A stretch of 64,000 nucleotides of DNA from Plazaster borealis (lineage: Eukaryota; Echinodermata; Asteroidea; Forcipulatida; Labidiasteridae): positions 19,949,063-20,013,062 of the forward strand of contig CM037472.1 of the NCBI GenBank assembly GCA_021014325.1. The letters are read 5' to 3'. The position numbers and the translations under genes are program-made. The stretch's first letter is position 1; every line of letters begins with the position of its first letter. The notes beneath the pieces are model-generated. The model worked only from the letters and a program-made list of their open reading frames with translations, did no database searches and was not told the origin of the DNA. This document shows, piece after piece, positions 29,401-44,400 of the stretch.

Positions 29401-32400
29401 GTCGAAGCCAAAGCAAAATCTGAAGCCAAAGCAAAATCTGAAGCTAAGGCCATGGTTTCAAAAAGGACCTCAGCTCTAAGAAATTATGCCCAGTTCATGA
29501 AATCATTGGCTCAGTGCAAATAATGTTATGTACATCGTATCTCGATTTTGTAACAACATTGTATCTAATTTTGGGATGCACAAAGAAAAATTGACCAGAG
29601 CGGGAGTTGAACCTGCGACCTCCAGATTGCTCTACCCAGTCAGTTTCCCTTGTGTTTATTGCTTGAACATTGTATCTTACACAAGAAAAGAGTTGGATTT
29701 TTGTGAACATACGGGATAGTTTTAGCAATGTGTGACATTGTTGCAGTCTCCAGCAGGCATTCGTGGCGTGGTGTGGCCAAGCGGTTAAGAGCACCAGACT
29801 CAAGCTCTGGTGTTTATGATCAGCAGAGTGTGGGTTCATGACACTTGTATCCTTGAGCAAGATACTTTACCATAATTGCTTTGTCCTTTGGATGGGTATT
29901 AAGCCATGGAAGAGTAGGGGTTAACCCCGGTGTTTCTGAGACATTTGTGGTTTCATTACCAGAAATATATAATAAAAATAATAATAATAATAATGTCGTG
30001 TACAGGATACTGTTCTTGATGCAATGGGTTTTTTTGCACTGACATATTGTAACGACCAATCACGACGAGCATAAATCTGCCGACTTACTTGAATGGGTTT
30101 CCTTCTCCAGTCTTCTGTACAGCCTGCATGACCGTCTTGTAGATCCGGAAACTGATCGTAACCGTCATGACCGCCAGGAGAAGATACGCCACCACGCTGA
30201 TGAAGGAGCAGAGGCTGAGAGCAAGCAGCACCAGAAAGACGCTGCCAAATACAACCCCCGACTTCTTGGGATCTCTCCAGTACACCAGCTCCACCACTGG
30301 AAACAAACACAGTCGCAGGGTTAGCAATGGACCCTTTCTGCATTCTGTCCGGCTTTAAATGATTCTTGTTTTTATTTAAAGATAAAGTTTGAAAGAAATT
30401 GTTTTGATGCGCCTAAGCCAGACTTGACATAATGTTTCTACTCTGGGCATTATTATTATTATTATTATTGGAAAAACACCATGTACATGTACTTCATCAC
30501 AACCACCACACCAAGCTAAATGACAAAATAGACCCCTTGCATTGGCCGCCATCGCTGAGGTCAGACAATGGAAATAAATGTGCACGTGTGTACGCACCGC
30601 GCACAACTCTCAGCCAATGATGGTCTTCATTGACCTCAGTGAGGGCGCTGCGTTGGGCTTATGACTTCATATGCAAGGGGTCTACACGTGATAAATGAAG
30701 TGTCATTATCTATGTGCAACGAAGAGGTTTATTCTATTCCTACAAGTGAATGGAATGAACACACCACGGCCATGTTCGCGTAAGGACCAATTTTAACTAG
30801 TGGTTGTTTAGTTACATACATAGGGCATGCGCACAGAAGTTATAGTGCAAACAACTCTAGTCATGTCATGTCAACACGGCCGGTACATTATCAGTATCTT
30901 ATAACTGGTCTACTCTGCACTGTGCTATGAAAACGGCTATTAATAACCAGCCATGTGACCATGCCCGGAAGCCTGGTTCCAAATAGACGACTGTAGTCCA
31001 ACTATCGTCGACTAGACAGAGTTCAGGCCAACTTAGTCAAACTATAGTCAATGATGTTTCTTGCGCGAACTTGGCCTTTACTATACTTGATGTATCCACA
31101 GATAATGTAAAGCATAAAACATGTATTGAATAGAGTATGAATAAAGCTGAGAATGTTGTGTTCATATGCATGGACATAAATGTGGTTGCATATGTATAAT
31201 AACATTATGGGACAAGGAAATGCGGGATTTTTTTTAATACAAATCTTGACCAATCCTGTATACAATCAGGCACGACCAGACAATGTACGGTTCTGGTTAA
31301 CTTCAGGACACGTTCTGCCTCTTGTGCAAAAAAAGTATGCTCAAACAATCTTGACTCAAATCTACCCTCCAATTTTTATCTTTTGATTAAATTGTGAATT
31401 CTGAAGGGCATTTATGACATGCCTCAAGTATTGAACTGGCCCTTCACATTGTCAACATCTTGACAGAATGTGATGCGGGAGCGGTTAGGGGGGGGGAAGC
31501 ACTCAAGAGATTATTTTATGTTGGTACTGTTGTCTCGGAGCGAGGTAGCCCCGAGATGATCCAAAATACTGCACGCTGTTGTTCCATTCATGTATTTCTT
31601 TATCAACCCGTGCTAGCAACCTTGAAGATTACCTTTTCACAAGAATTGCAAATTTGCATAGAATAAGAGTGCCAGATTCAGTGGTGGCTTTTGTCTGGCA
31701 ATCCTTGTGTCACCAGGGCCCAATTTCACAAAGAGCTAAGATTGTTGTTAAAAGTTGAATACCAATCTTAATTGCTAAGCAAAATGTGATGTCACGATAC
31801 AAATCACTATGACTTGACACTACATCTTAAGATGAATCTTGGTGTTTTGTGAAATCGAGCCCTGGGCCAAATTTCATAGAGCTGCTTAAATTACGCACAA
31901 AAAGTTGCTAAGCACAACAAAATTATGCTTACCAGAATAAGGTTACCAGCTAAAATACAATTTTACATGTACAAATTATAACTGGTATCCTGCTTAATTT
32001 TGCTTAGCAGCTCTGAGAAATTGGGCCCTGTACATGTACAGACCGTGTCACCCTTGGGAACAGTTGAAAAAATGTACACGTGCAGTTCAAAACAAAAGAC
32101 ATTGGAAGCAAAACTTGTGTGCAATTTGATACCACGACAAAAACATAAATAAATCATAATATATAACAAGCATGTAAAAATAAATATAACTATTATGTCA
32201 GTCTAACAATCGTCACAAAATTAGTATTTAACAAAACAGCCGAGAGTAGTCACATCAAAAGTCAAGAAATATTTCATACTGGAATACAAAGAAATATTAA
32301 CACATGGGGAGAATAAAGGGGTTATTTAAGAGAAAAAGTTGAAATTTTGTTTACAGATATAATGGATGTATACAGTTCAGTTGAATAGACCTTATTCACA

Positions 32401-35400
32401 AGACGTCATCTAAGTAGGGCGCCCTCGCCTAGAGGTCAAAAGGAGGCCGTTCATTGGCCAATCCTGTGTACCGCGCGTACAGGAACAGTGCATTTTCACT
32501 GTTTCATCATCTGTTTACCTCTAAGATGGCGACTGGATGACGTCAATGCATTTAAGGTCTACAGGGATAATTTAAATAACTTTTTTTGCACGCCAACAAT
32601 GAGCTTTTAAAATACCTTGTCTTATAAACATTGAATATATTTAAAGGTAACTCAAAAAATGATTCAAAACAATTCATTTACACAAATAAACAAATATAGG
32701 ATGGGACTAAACAGTAAAAGGTATTTTACAGGACTGGTGAGGATAAAAAAATAAAATTGTTTAATTTTAGTCTGAAAGCTTACATCTACTGATTATGAAG
32801 TTCAAACACTACAAGCATTTTTGTGTGTGAAATATTTCCCTCTGAAATGAAGTCATATTCGAGAAAACTGTCTCTGAAAACCTTAAAAAACACAATAGCT
32901 GATTTGGGTTGTTACAACCAAAATTAAGGACAATGTGTTTACATGCTGAAAATTTGGCATGGTTTTTCACTATTTTCTCCTGACTCACACAAAGGATTAA
33001 GCCCACATTTCCACAGGTTTGTTATATATATGGTTGATCACACAAAGCATGAACACTGTCTGTGAATGTTTTATCAGCTCTACCAATCCTGTATAATACC
33101 TTTAAGTATCAAAAGGATGTACACACAACATTTGTAACCTCGCGGTAACTGACATTGAGGAAAACCTACTTTATCTTGTTTTGAAAACAGATGTGTACGT
33201 GTGTTAATCATCAAACCGCAAGTTTGTAACAGGCGAGGTTTCATGAGATTCTCAACACTATATGACCATGATGAGCTTATCATGATCACCTACCCAAGGA
33301 GACAGAAGCTGGTTAATGATTATCCTCCTTCCAGAAATCCTAAATATTGTTTTGATTATTCAAGGCTAGACAGACTTGTACATTAACTTATTTAACAGAC
33401 GATCAAATATTGATATAAATGTTTAGACACTAATCATTGTTCAAACACCAGAGACTCATCCTGTGATCCTTGATAAAATTACTGGTAGCATACGTCTGCC
33501 TGCCTGTGTCCAGTCACAATATGTTTTGACCACTTTACTCAACGGGAATTCTGAAATTTGTCGGTCCTCACTGTCTTGCAGGATAAATTTTTTGGAATTT
33601 TTTCAGGAGGAATTTTGTTGTTGAGATTATCGATGTCACAATGAAACCATAACTTTACCAAGTTCGGAGAAAATGTGGTTTGTTTTGACCGTGAATCACC
33701 AAGCCCTTGGCCGTAAGCCATGGTCGATAGTCGGGCAGTGCATGCAGTGAATGGATTGGGCTTCTAATCAACAATATCTGGCAATATGTAGCAGAAGAAG
33801 AAGAAGAAAACAAAACCCAACCAAACAAACAAAAAATAGGAAAAAAACAAACAAAAAACCACAAGGTAAAAGCCTTGTGAATAATTAACACTATTTTTTT
33901 TCACCCAAATCTATTTTTGAGGGGAAGTTTTGAAGCTCGTCTTACATGTATGTCATGTTTACATTAACAGCCTCATGCCAATGGGTTGTATGTGGGAGTA
34001 AATAACAGTCAATATTGCTCAGCAGCTACATGTAGTACTGTTCACAGCTCATGAATTTTCAGCCTCATCAATAACAAATTGAGTCTGTCCAAAAACATGA
34101 ATCAAAGGCATAAACCAAAGGCATGAACCAAATGCATGAACCAAAGGCAAGAACCAAAGGCAAGAACCAAAGGCATGAACCAAAGGCATGAACCAAAGGC
34201 ATGAACCAAAGGCATGAACCAAAGACAAGAACCAAAGGCAAGTACCAAAGGCAAGAACCAAAGGCAAGAACCAAAGGCATGAACCAAAGGCATGAACCAA
34301 AGGCAAGAACCAAAGGCATGAACCAAAGACAAGAACCAAAGGCAAGTACCAAAGGCAAGAACCAAAGGCATGAACCGAAGGCAAGTACCAATGGCATGAA
34401 CCAATGGCATGAACCAAAGGCAAGTACCAATGGCATGAACCAAAGGCATGAACCAAAGGCATGAACCAAAGGCAAGTACCAATGGCATGAACCAAAGGCA
34501 TGAGCCAAAGGCATGAACCAAAGGCAAGTACCGAAGGCATGAACCAAAGGCCTGAGCCAAAGGCATGAACCGAAGGCAAGTACCAATGGCATGAACCAAA
34601 GGCATGAACCAAATGCATGAACCAAAGGCAAGTACCGAAGGCATGAACCAAAGGCAAGAACCAAAGGCATGAACCAAAGGCATGAACCAAAGGCATGAAC
34701 CAAAGGCATGAACCAAAGGCATGAACCAAAGGCATGAACCAAAGACAAGAACCAAAGGCAAGTACCAAAGGCAAGAACCAAAGGCATGAACCAAAGGCAA
34801 GTACCAATGGCATGAACCAAAGGCATGAACCAAAGGCATGAACCAAAGGCATGAACCAAAGGCATGAGCCAAAGGCATGAACCAAAGGCATGAGCCAAAG
34901 GCATGAACCAAAGGCAAGTACCAAAGGCATGAACCAAAGGCATGAACCAAAGGCATGAACCAAAGGCATGAACCAAAGGCAAGTACCGAAGGCATGAACC
35001 AAAGGCATGAACCAAAGGCATGAGCCAAAGGCATGAACCAAAGGCAAGTACCGAAGGCATGAACCAAAGGCCTGAGCCAAAGGCATGAACCAAAGGCAAG
35101 TACCAATGGCATGAACCAAAGGCATGAACCAAAGGCATGTTCAAACCAATGGCATGAACCAAAGGCATGTTCAAACCAAAGGCATGAACCAAAGGCATGA
35201 ACCAAAGGCTGAACCAAAGGCATGAACCAAAGGCATGAACCAAAGGCATGAACCAAAGGCATGAACCGAAGACAAGAACCAAAGGCATGAACCAAAGGCA
35301 TGAACTAAAGGCATGAACTAAAGGCAAGTACCAAAGGCAAGAACAGGCATGTTCCATTTAAATATGTCAGTACTACCTTGACAGGAGACACACAAAAACG

Positions 35401-38400
35401 AAGTGGTTTTTTTCAACAATTTAAAAAAAAATAATTAAAGCACTGGTCCTTGCTCTATATGATTAAAGAGAGTCAACAGTCTTTATGGATCTCACTCAAT
35501 GCCCGGCCATGAAATAAAAAGTGATCTGTGAAAAACATTTAGAAGCGAGTGCCGAGCTACATCTGTACATCAACTTTATTACAGCACAAGGGCTCAGTTC
35601 ATGAACCGCCAACGCTTGACAGAAATGCATTCAGCCAGGGGTCTCCCCAACGCTGAGATTCAATGGAGAGGATGAAAAAACAACAAGAAGCTGCAGACAG
35701 AGCATCTTCACCTTACATGCCTTAAGACCACAGGGAAGAGGCCAGCACAAACAACAACGACAGGATGTGTCTCATCACAGATCATTGGATACAATCACAC
35801 ACGCCGCCGCTAGACATTCATAAACAGTGGATACTACATCAGCTGCTTCTAAATAGTCCTTAATTACTTCCACAGATAACGCTTTGTGGAGTCAACATGT
35901 GGAGTGAATATGCGTACTGAAATAACAATAAACAGTGCCGTGCTTACTAAACACATTCATGTAAATGATGTACTTAATGACCTGACTGACAAACGTTGTA
36001 ATGAGGAAGGGAACATGAGCTTACAATTACAAACATCCCTCATACAGTGATTCAACTTGTGCAGTTGAACATGAAGGCTTTGCATGGTCCATATGGATAC
36101 TGAAGCCCGGTTCATACTTCCTACGAATGCAAAGCGAATTTGACGTCAAAAATTTGAAACGGACAATTCGCAAGAGTTGAGATGTGGGCAACTCTTGCGA
36201 AACATTCACAGCGAAAACAGAGCTGTGACGTCAAATTTGCTTCGCACGAAGCTTTCGCAGGAAGTATGAACCGGGCTTTAATCAGTAAGAATAGGTGGGA
36301 TGCACATGACATCACATATCCCACAATCCTCTCTGAATGGCTGATACTTGCCATCTTTGATGATTTTAACATTTAGTTTTCCACTACAACATCGTCTTTG
36401 TACATTGAAGATGGCGAATTAAAAAAAAATCAGAGAGGATTGTGGGAAATTCGTTATTGCAATCCCCCCTATCTCTGCATATAGACCATGTAACCATTGT
36501 TTACAAAAAGAGTGACCTTGTACATATTCCGAACCTTGACTCTAGAGTCTTGAATGCGCCAAGCAGTTACAGTCAGCGAAGTAAACTGTGCCGAACTGTG
36601 AGAAATGGCTTTGCAAGGACCGTCACAGTAAATAATTAAATTTGCAACAAAAGCTTTGTATGTATGTCAAGGTTCTTCTCCACGGTTAACTTAGAAACAC
36701 GTTATCAGAGATGAAGGAACATGGTGCACATGGAACGAATTGGATACTTCTGATGATGAACTACATGTAAATGTATCTACTTACTACATGTACTACATAT
36801 TATTTTTGGGGGGTTTCAACCCTTACAATCTATGAGAAGACTTTTTTGTGCATTTTGAACACACAGAGTACAATAAAAATGTTACAACAACTTAACATGA
36901 ACACTTTTAACATTAATTTTGGAAAGAGACACAATTTGATAAACATTTAAGTTATCCAGGTGAAGTAGAGTTACATACATGTATAATACATGTTTAAGTA
37001 TGCAGCTAGGGGTGTGTTTGGCGACTTTGACTAGAACCAAGTTTATGATGTAGAATTCACTGACCAAAACAATTTCTGAGAGCTACGTGAAAACGGGTCG
37101 GTAACCAGAAACCATTAGTGATGTACATGTAGTTACATGTACATTGTACATCTCTTGAAAATTAATGTGTTTTTTTTCTCAAATTGAACAGTTTATATTT
37201 TATGTTCAAGAAATAGAACTTAGTCTGTAGATGGTGTGCCTCAATTTTGTTCTTCTTCATTTTTAAAAGAATTCTGTTAAAAATGTTTGTTAGTTAATAA
37301 AATCCGCCATCTTGAAAACAAGCCAATAACTTGGTTAATGGTTTGGTCGGAACAGCTGCACCACAGCAGCTGAACCGAACATCCTTTACCAACGACTGAA
37401 GCTCAAACCCGGTTCTAGTTGATGGGGTCGCAAAAACAAACCCCTAGCTGTTCTACTACAGTCTTGTGGAATTACATGTTAGTGCAACTAGCAAACCACA
37501 GTGTGGCTACTTCATGCAGCATTAGTTACAGCACCAGAAACATTTACCATCAGCATATCCTGATGAGATGAGTTTGGTTCGGGAGGCGGGGGATGGAAGG
37601 AGGGAGGAAAGAGGAGAAATGAGGGAGAAATGACGTGTAAGTAAAATGAATGAGAATTTAAATAACGTAATGATCACCCATACCAAAAATCATGCACCAA
37701 CTAAAAAACAATTCAGCCTTGAAAATTGAAGTTGAGGCCGCTTTATAAGTTGTGTACAAAATTACGCTCTACTTTCCACCCACCTCATAACATCAGAATT
37801 AGAAGTATAACATAAATGGCGGGAGAGGCCTACATGTTTAAACTCATGTACTCATAGTGACCTTTATTAAGGGTACATGTAACTAGTAAAAGCAGCCTAC
37901 ACAAGGGGGGGTTTATATTCTTAACACATAACAAATGTACCTTTGTAAAAAAAAATAAGTGGTGTTTGAAGCTTTGCATGGTGTGGACAAATAAGAAGTC
38001 TTCAGGAGATGACGACGGAGTATACCGTTTGAAACGTCGAGACCACATCGGCTCTTTTCAGAGCCAACACTCCTCCAAAAAAGATTTTACACATGGTTGT
38101 AACGGTTAAACCACAAGTTTACAATTTATGGTTACTTATTTTAAAACAAATAACATGAAAAATAAGCCTACAGGTGCATGGATATTATACAGAGAACAAC
38201 AATGACATGTTAATCTTTTTTTTTCTACTCCTCATTAAACCAACACAGTGACATCTAGAGCTTGTGTAGGGTCATTGCCGGTCTATATGCATATTTCAGG
38301 GGGGATTCAACCCTGCGGAATTGCCATGCATGACTAATAGCATGCTTTTGATGCAGTCCAGTGGAATTTGACTGATGAAAGCAAAAGTGGCCACAGATAA

Positions 38401-41400
38401 CCAAAAAAGCCTGGTAGATGTTACTGTACATGTACAGTTTGCATGCCATGTCCATCTCTTTAATAGTAAATGGCTGCATGTCCAATGAATATTCCACGCA
38501 GCAACCTTGAGTCTACCTGGAGTATTGCACATAGTCTGATGAGCCTAATGCAGGGGAATTGTTACCATGCCAACCGCAAAACCAAACCTGCAATGTCTTT
38601 TTCTCAATCTGAGAACACAACAGCCATTAGGGCCCCCCCCCACCCAGACTGAGATGTTTGTCAACAACTCATGACTGTGTTAGCTTTTGGAACGACCTCA
38701 TTGAGGATCTGTCAGTGTCATCATGTACTGTACATGACTTACATGATCTACATGTCGTCGGCGTTTTCACGAAGTGGCGAATCCGTGCAAAAAAAGTTTT
38801 TACAGCATTTTGTTTTTTTGCATTTTTAAAAATGTATTTGGTGTCCTTAACAATTCTGCAAAGTTTTAAGTCTTGAAAGCTTTTAGTTTTTAATTACGCT
38901 AATTGCATAAACGGCGAATCAGTCAGCTTCACGGATTTGCACTTACACGGATGCGAATAACCTTTTCCCCAGGGTTAATTTGTAATGCCTGTGTGTGGCG
39001 AATCCGATGTTTACAGCATTTTGCGTTTTCACGAACTGGCGAATCTGAGAATCTTGTGTGTGGTGAATCCGCGCTCTGTGTGGCGAATCCGGTGCTCATC
39101 ATTTTGCAACCGGCGAATAAGTTTTGAACCAAACAGCATTCTAACAAAGCATCACAATAAAGAAATAAGTATCTAGTCATGTTATTTAACTTATACACTA
39201 CCGTATCACTAAAAAAAATTAACACTTTCAATTAAAAGACCGGCGAAAACACAGTTTTTAAATGTGACCAACTTCAAAAGCGTTTTTCTCAAAATGCTGT
39301 TTTTCAGCTGCGTGGGCGGATTCGCCGGTTCGTGAAAACGCCGACGATGTAAATGACAACATCCCATTACATTGAATTTCTGCACATTTTGTAACTAACA
39401 AGTTTCCTCAGACATCACAGCATTTATTTATATGGTACTGTACATTTTAGTGCAGTATCAGAATGCATTTTCTTACAGGTGTGAAAGGAACTTGTACACC
39501 TTCTTCGAACAAAAAAACAAAGAAATTTCTACTTTCCCCTGAATACAATACAATGTGATAGGTACAGTATTGACCGATGTATTTTGTCATTGATCAGTAA
39601 CCTTGAGCGGTTTGTTCCATCATGTAACATGTACATGTACACAGGACCTGAAAAATACATTCCTTCAAACGAGCAAGCTTTAGAATTTGGATTTCTTTTG
39701 CGCAAAGCCCAAGGAAATATGTACACACCTAATAAGCCTCATTGCCATTGCATTCAGTGCACTCTGAAAACCGTGTTCGTTCTTGCTATATATATTGACC
39801 AGAAGACTTTCTAAAGACAAACACAATTTTCAGGTTGACATAAATCCTGTCTAATTAAGGATTTTGTTCTCTACCCAATCATCAGGGCAGTAGCGTTCAT
39901 TGTGTGCATAGACCCAATCAATATCTGTACATAATTGCATGCAGTGTGTCTACTCAACCCATGGTCTACTTAATCATTTAGAGAGGCAATGGCTCACTAT
40001 TAAAACCCAGAGCGTCCAGCACCAATATGCTCATTATGCTTCCGGTCGACCTCTGTACTAACGCTGCTTGCATACTCTGCAAGCAATTGCTGTATGAGCT
40101 TGCTGTAAAGGTACACTTATGTATGTACAGTGATTCTCGCAGCCTCCCTCTCCTGCATGGCATTTTATATGATAAGTAAGTCAGTCGCTGTAATGCAATG
40201 TGAGAGCGGCATACAGTGTTCAGTCTGACTCTACACTCGCTCCCATTGAGCGGCTGGTCCACATTTGCAGAGAGAGACCCAGGGTATCAGTATCGAAAGC
40301 CCTTTTGAATGGATACCATTGAAGCAATTCAATGTCAGGTCTTGAAGTTCAATGAAGGTAACAAACGTCTCCGTTCTCACGTTACTTTCCACTGTGCCCC
40401 CTTTGCAACATTTAGCAATAGACAATCTGGCCTTTTCCTTGAAGTGTCCTCACCCCAAAGAAAAAAAGATCCAATTGATTTTATTCAGAGAATGAAATTT
40501 GAGGCTTGTGCAGGTTTGTGTAATTTTTGGTCAATATCTACGTTTGTGAATGCAGTTTAATGTTTTGTTGAAACTGGAATGCCTATAAGTTATAACACAC
40601 AATACGTGAACAGCTTGTTTAATTTTTTGTTCAACCTGTTTTTCTTCTTTCTGAATAACATGCACAACCCCCCCCAAAAAAAAAAAATTAAAAAAAATAA
40701 AAAATAATAAAATAAAAAATAATAAAATAAATAATTTCAAATAATCCTCGGAACAGCTAATTACTATGATTTTTATAAAAAGCCAACCATTTATACAACA
40801 AAAACAACCTCACATAGATGTCTTTAAGCGTTTATCAGGATCATTTTGTACAGATTTTTATCATCTGAATCTACCTCTCCACTAAACAATTTTTCTTGAA
40901 AGAATTACAAACATGAACATTTGTAAATCTGTTTCGAGCTGCTCTCTTTCAGCAGGGATGAGAGCCATAGCTGACGAAAAGCTCCGAAACTAGGATCCAC
41001 ATTTTAGGAGGTGCTGTAGGTTGAAACTATAGCATTTCTACTTTTTTGGTGACTTCACGAGTTTCAGATTTAAAGAGTTTTTGGGATGAATATCCTCAGC
41101 ACTCGAGGAGTAAATACATAAAAAAGGTATGAATTCAGATCAAATTGTAAGTCTGAAACTTCTCACTGTTTTCAATGCACTGCCTGTTTAATCTGCTAAA
41201 AAATTGCAACAAAATCCCTTGAGGAAAAAGTATATTACACAATTTTTCGTTTCTACTACCCAGTTAATGGTTTTCCTTGTAAAGTACAGCAAATTGCTAC
41301 ACAAAATGTATCAGTTGCTAATAAAATATCATAATTTGCTACTCAAAATATATGTAGCATTCAGTGTGCACAAAACTTGTTCAGTCTAAATATTTTTCAA

Positions 41401-44400
41401 TGCAAAATTGCTGGACAAAATCGTTCCCCCTCGTCGAAAAATCAGAAGGTAGCTAATTTTAAAGGCAAACAAGCATGAAAAAGACCATTTATCATATATT
41501 ACAGTGACCTTGGATGTTGATTTTCTCCCATGACCTACATCATCACCATCACATTGATATTATCATTGATCATGCCAACATTGACAATGGGTGTACAAAA
41601 ATTTGCCGCAAATTTAGTCTCAGCTAACAGCAGTGACAGATTTTCACCCGAGTGGGTGTGGCAATTAGTGGTTTCGTCGCAGAGACATTGTCATTTTGAG
41701 TAACACGTAAGCGTGCCTCAGACAACGAAAAAGGCTTGCGGGCTGTCTACATTCCATTATTCAGGAAGTCACAATGACTCATTGTTAACAGCTCTCATTG
41801 TTTTATCTTTGGTCTCATTCACTGGATGTTTCCTTATTGATTGGGACGGTTCACTCCATTACCCCAGTGACTAATGAATCCTCTACATGCACGGTATGCA
41901 ATTTGTACACTAAATTCATGTACTTGTAGGCTTTGCCAGATACCGACAGATATTTTACTAAATTCTTACATAAATCATGCAATAATCTCTCGTGGTTGCC
42001 CTTAATCGAGCCTGTTGGTTTGGTTTCAACATTTGGACTAGTGTCCTTTAGCTGTCAGGTAGTTAAATACATAAATGTACACTAGGCAAGTGTCATCTTT
42101 ATACATGTACGACTTTTAATGCTGTTTACAGAACATGTAAACCATAAAGCTCTACAGCTCACCCTTTTTCCCCAAATAAATTTCAAAGCTAAACAAGTAC
42201 ATTATGCACAACTAGACTCTATCCTCTACATTCAAAATATTGTTTCTCCCATCTATTCACCACATAACAAAATAGTGACCTTGCGCAATCCTGGGTATTT
42301 TCTGGCAGGCAAGATACTGCACTTGTCACATTTCTATCAATGCAAGTTACTATGACATAAAATTAAAAGTTGTTAAAATAACAGATGAACAAGTTTCATT
42401 CAGGTTTTTAAAAATCTCCGACAAAGGATGTTGATGCAAATACAAAGTACATCAAAATGCCAGTGTGGTACAATAGGTTTAGGTGCAATATGCATACACA
42501 GTACTGTCTGGAAAACACTGGTGAAGGACATATGAAAATGACCTACAACGAACTGGTCTATTGTGATCAATAAACTCATCAACCACATCAACATCAACCT
42601 GCATATGGTCTACCATACTAATTGAATGAATTATATGGATTTAGAAGGCATGCTGTATTGTTTAATAAGACACAATGAAAACATTTATTAATCAAGCAGG
42701 GTGCATGTTTCATTAAGACTACTTTTGCCAAGCACAGATATACAAACGGATCTTGCCCGGCAAAACAACAGTTACGTGTACCAGCCATATCGCCATGAAA
42801 ATTAACCGACTCGTCTCCTTCAGCTAGTTTTAGTTTGATGAGCACAAGAATTGTCTGCTTTTACAAGCTCATCTGGAATCGGGCTTATGTATTTTGGATT
42901 TGAAAATCCCATGAATTTCATTAATCTGGAGATGACTACTCAAAATCAATGCTCATTTTCCCCTCATATTGCATTCCCAGAAGGCTTGCCACAGATTGAC
43001 TGTGGCCACGACGAGGGCCCCTTGTGTACTGTGTAGCCTCACATCCTTACTGTCGTATCTCTCTCTATGTGTGTGCAATAAGGGAAAAACACAGGGGCTG
43101 TTCTGTGCATGGGCGGGTCTTTAAAAATTCAAGACACATACATGTAAACACTGCCCTATATTTTAGCCTACAGTCATATGCAGAATTTGAAAAAAACCTA
43201 CTGAGATTTTGTTGTTCATATAGTTTTTATTTTTTTATGGTTTGCTGAATTTGAAACAGAGCAGTAATTTTTCCTAACAGACGAGGCCTGTTTGCTTAGA
43301 AATAGTGGTAGAGAGTTTAAAGCTAAAAGGGTCCAAATCCTTCTAAATCTTCCTGGTTTCCTTAATATGACTAATACTTTTTAATGATCCTTCTAAATCT
43401 TCATGTGACAGGCTTCATCATCACATTCCCATCCCCCAACAGCCCATAGCCTTTAGAATCCCATTTTGGCCAAACTGCATGCCGCCAAAATCCTTCTATT
43501 TCCTCTTGTGTCAAAAATAACCTGATAGTCCAATTCCTTCAAAATTCTCTCACAGCAGAAACCCATTCTGGCCCAAATCCTTCTAGATCGCCCTTCACTG
43601 CAATTCTCCGAAATCTAAATTCCTCCTAATTCCTTCACTTCGGCAAAGAGGATATTGAACTAGTTGGGCTTATTAGGGTTAAGAATTACTAACACGTGAA
43701 AATTCTTTCCAACTTGAACTTGCTATATTGAAGGCTTGCAAACATGATTGTTTGATGAGCTCAAGGGGCGTGCAAATATGACAGAATGTCAAATTCAGTC
43801 TCTCTAGAGCTTCTGCAAGCATGACCATGGTAATGCTGCTCAACTCTTCTTTATATTCTTCACCATGCAATATGCATTGTGAACATAATGATTACAATTA
43901 ACATTATTTTGTAGATAATTTTTTTTAAATTCTGATTTATAATTAGACTCTAAATTCAGGCATGATATTTGGTCTTTGAAAAAAAAGTAGGAACATTTCA
44001 TTGAGTTCAAGGGCTAGGCTTTAACACTTTTTGACAAGTATTTATATATTGTATCCTGGGCGGAGTTTGTGTGAATTTACTGTTATATGTACATGTAATG
44101 ATCACAGAATGTAGACGTACAGGTGCTATATTGATTATTCTTAGGCCCACTTGCCCACAGGGGACCTCCATCCTCCACTCTTCTCATTTCCACATCACAC
44201 CATGGAGGAAGGTTCACACCGACATGCTTTGATTGGATAAGATTGGTATATGTACCTAGCCCGGTGATGAGCGATTGTTATTTGGGCCTACAGTCCTCAA
44301 TTCTCCGCAATCAGACAACTACACAAAGAGGATTTTGCTGGATTTTTGGAGGGATGGGTTTAATTAAAGTATGAGCGCCTGATTTCTCACTCACATATCA

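Noticed and set aside
29495..29860. 121-codon minus-strand ORF
   Set aside because: It spans SINE heads of two families and ends in them.
30167..30358. Plus-strand ORF over reticulon exon 3
   Set aside because: Shadow of the real exon on the opposite strand.
34049..35357. Three overlapping minus-strand open frames of 358-429 codons
   Set aside because: They all come from the stop-free 13-bp minisatellite and encode a cyclic 13-residue repeat in every frame.
38903..39231. Overlapping ORFs of 63-100 codons
   Set aside because: They fall within the 591-bp MITE and repeat its GTGGCGAATCCG motif.
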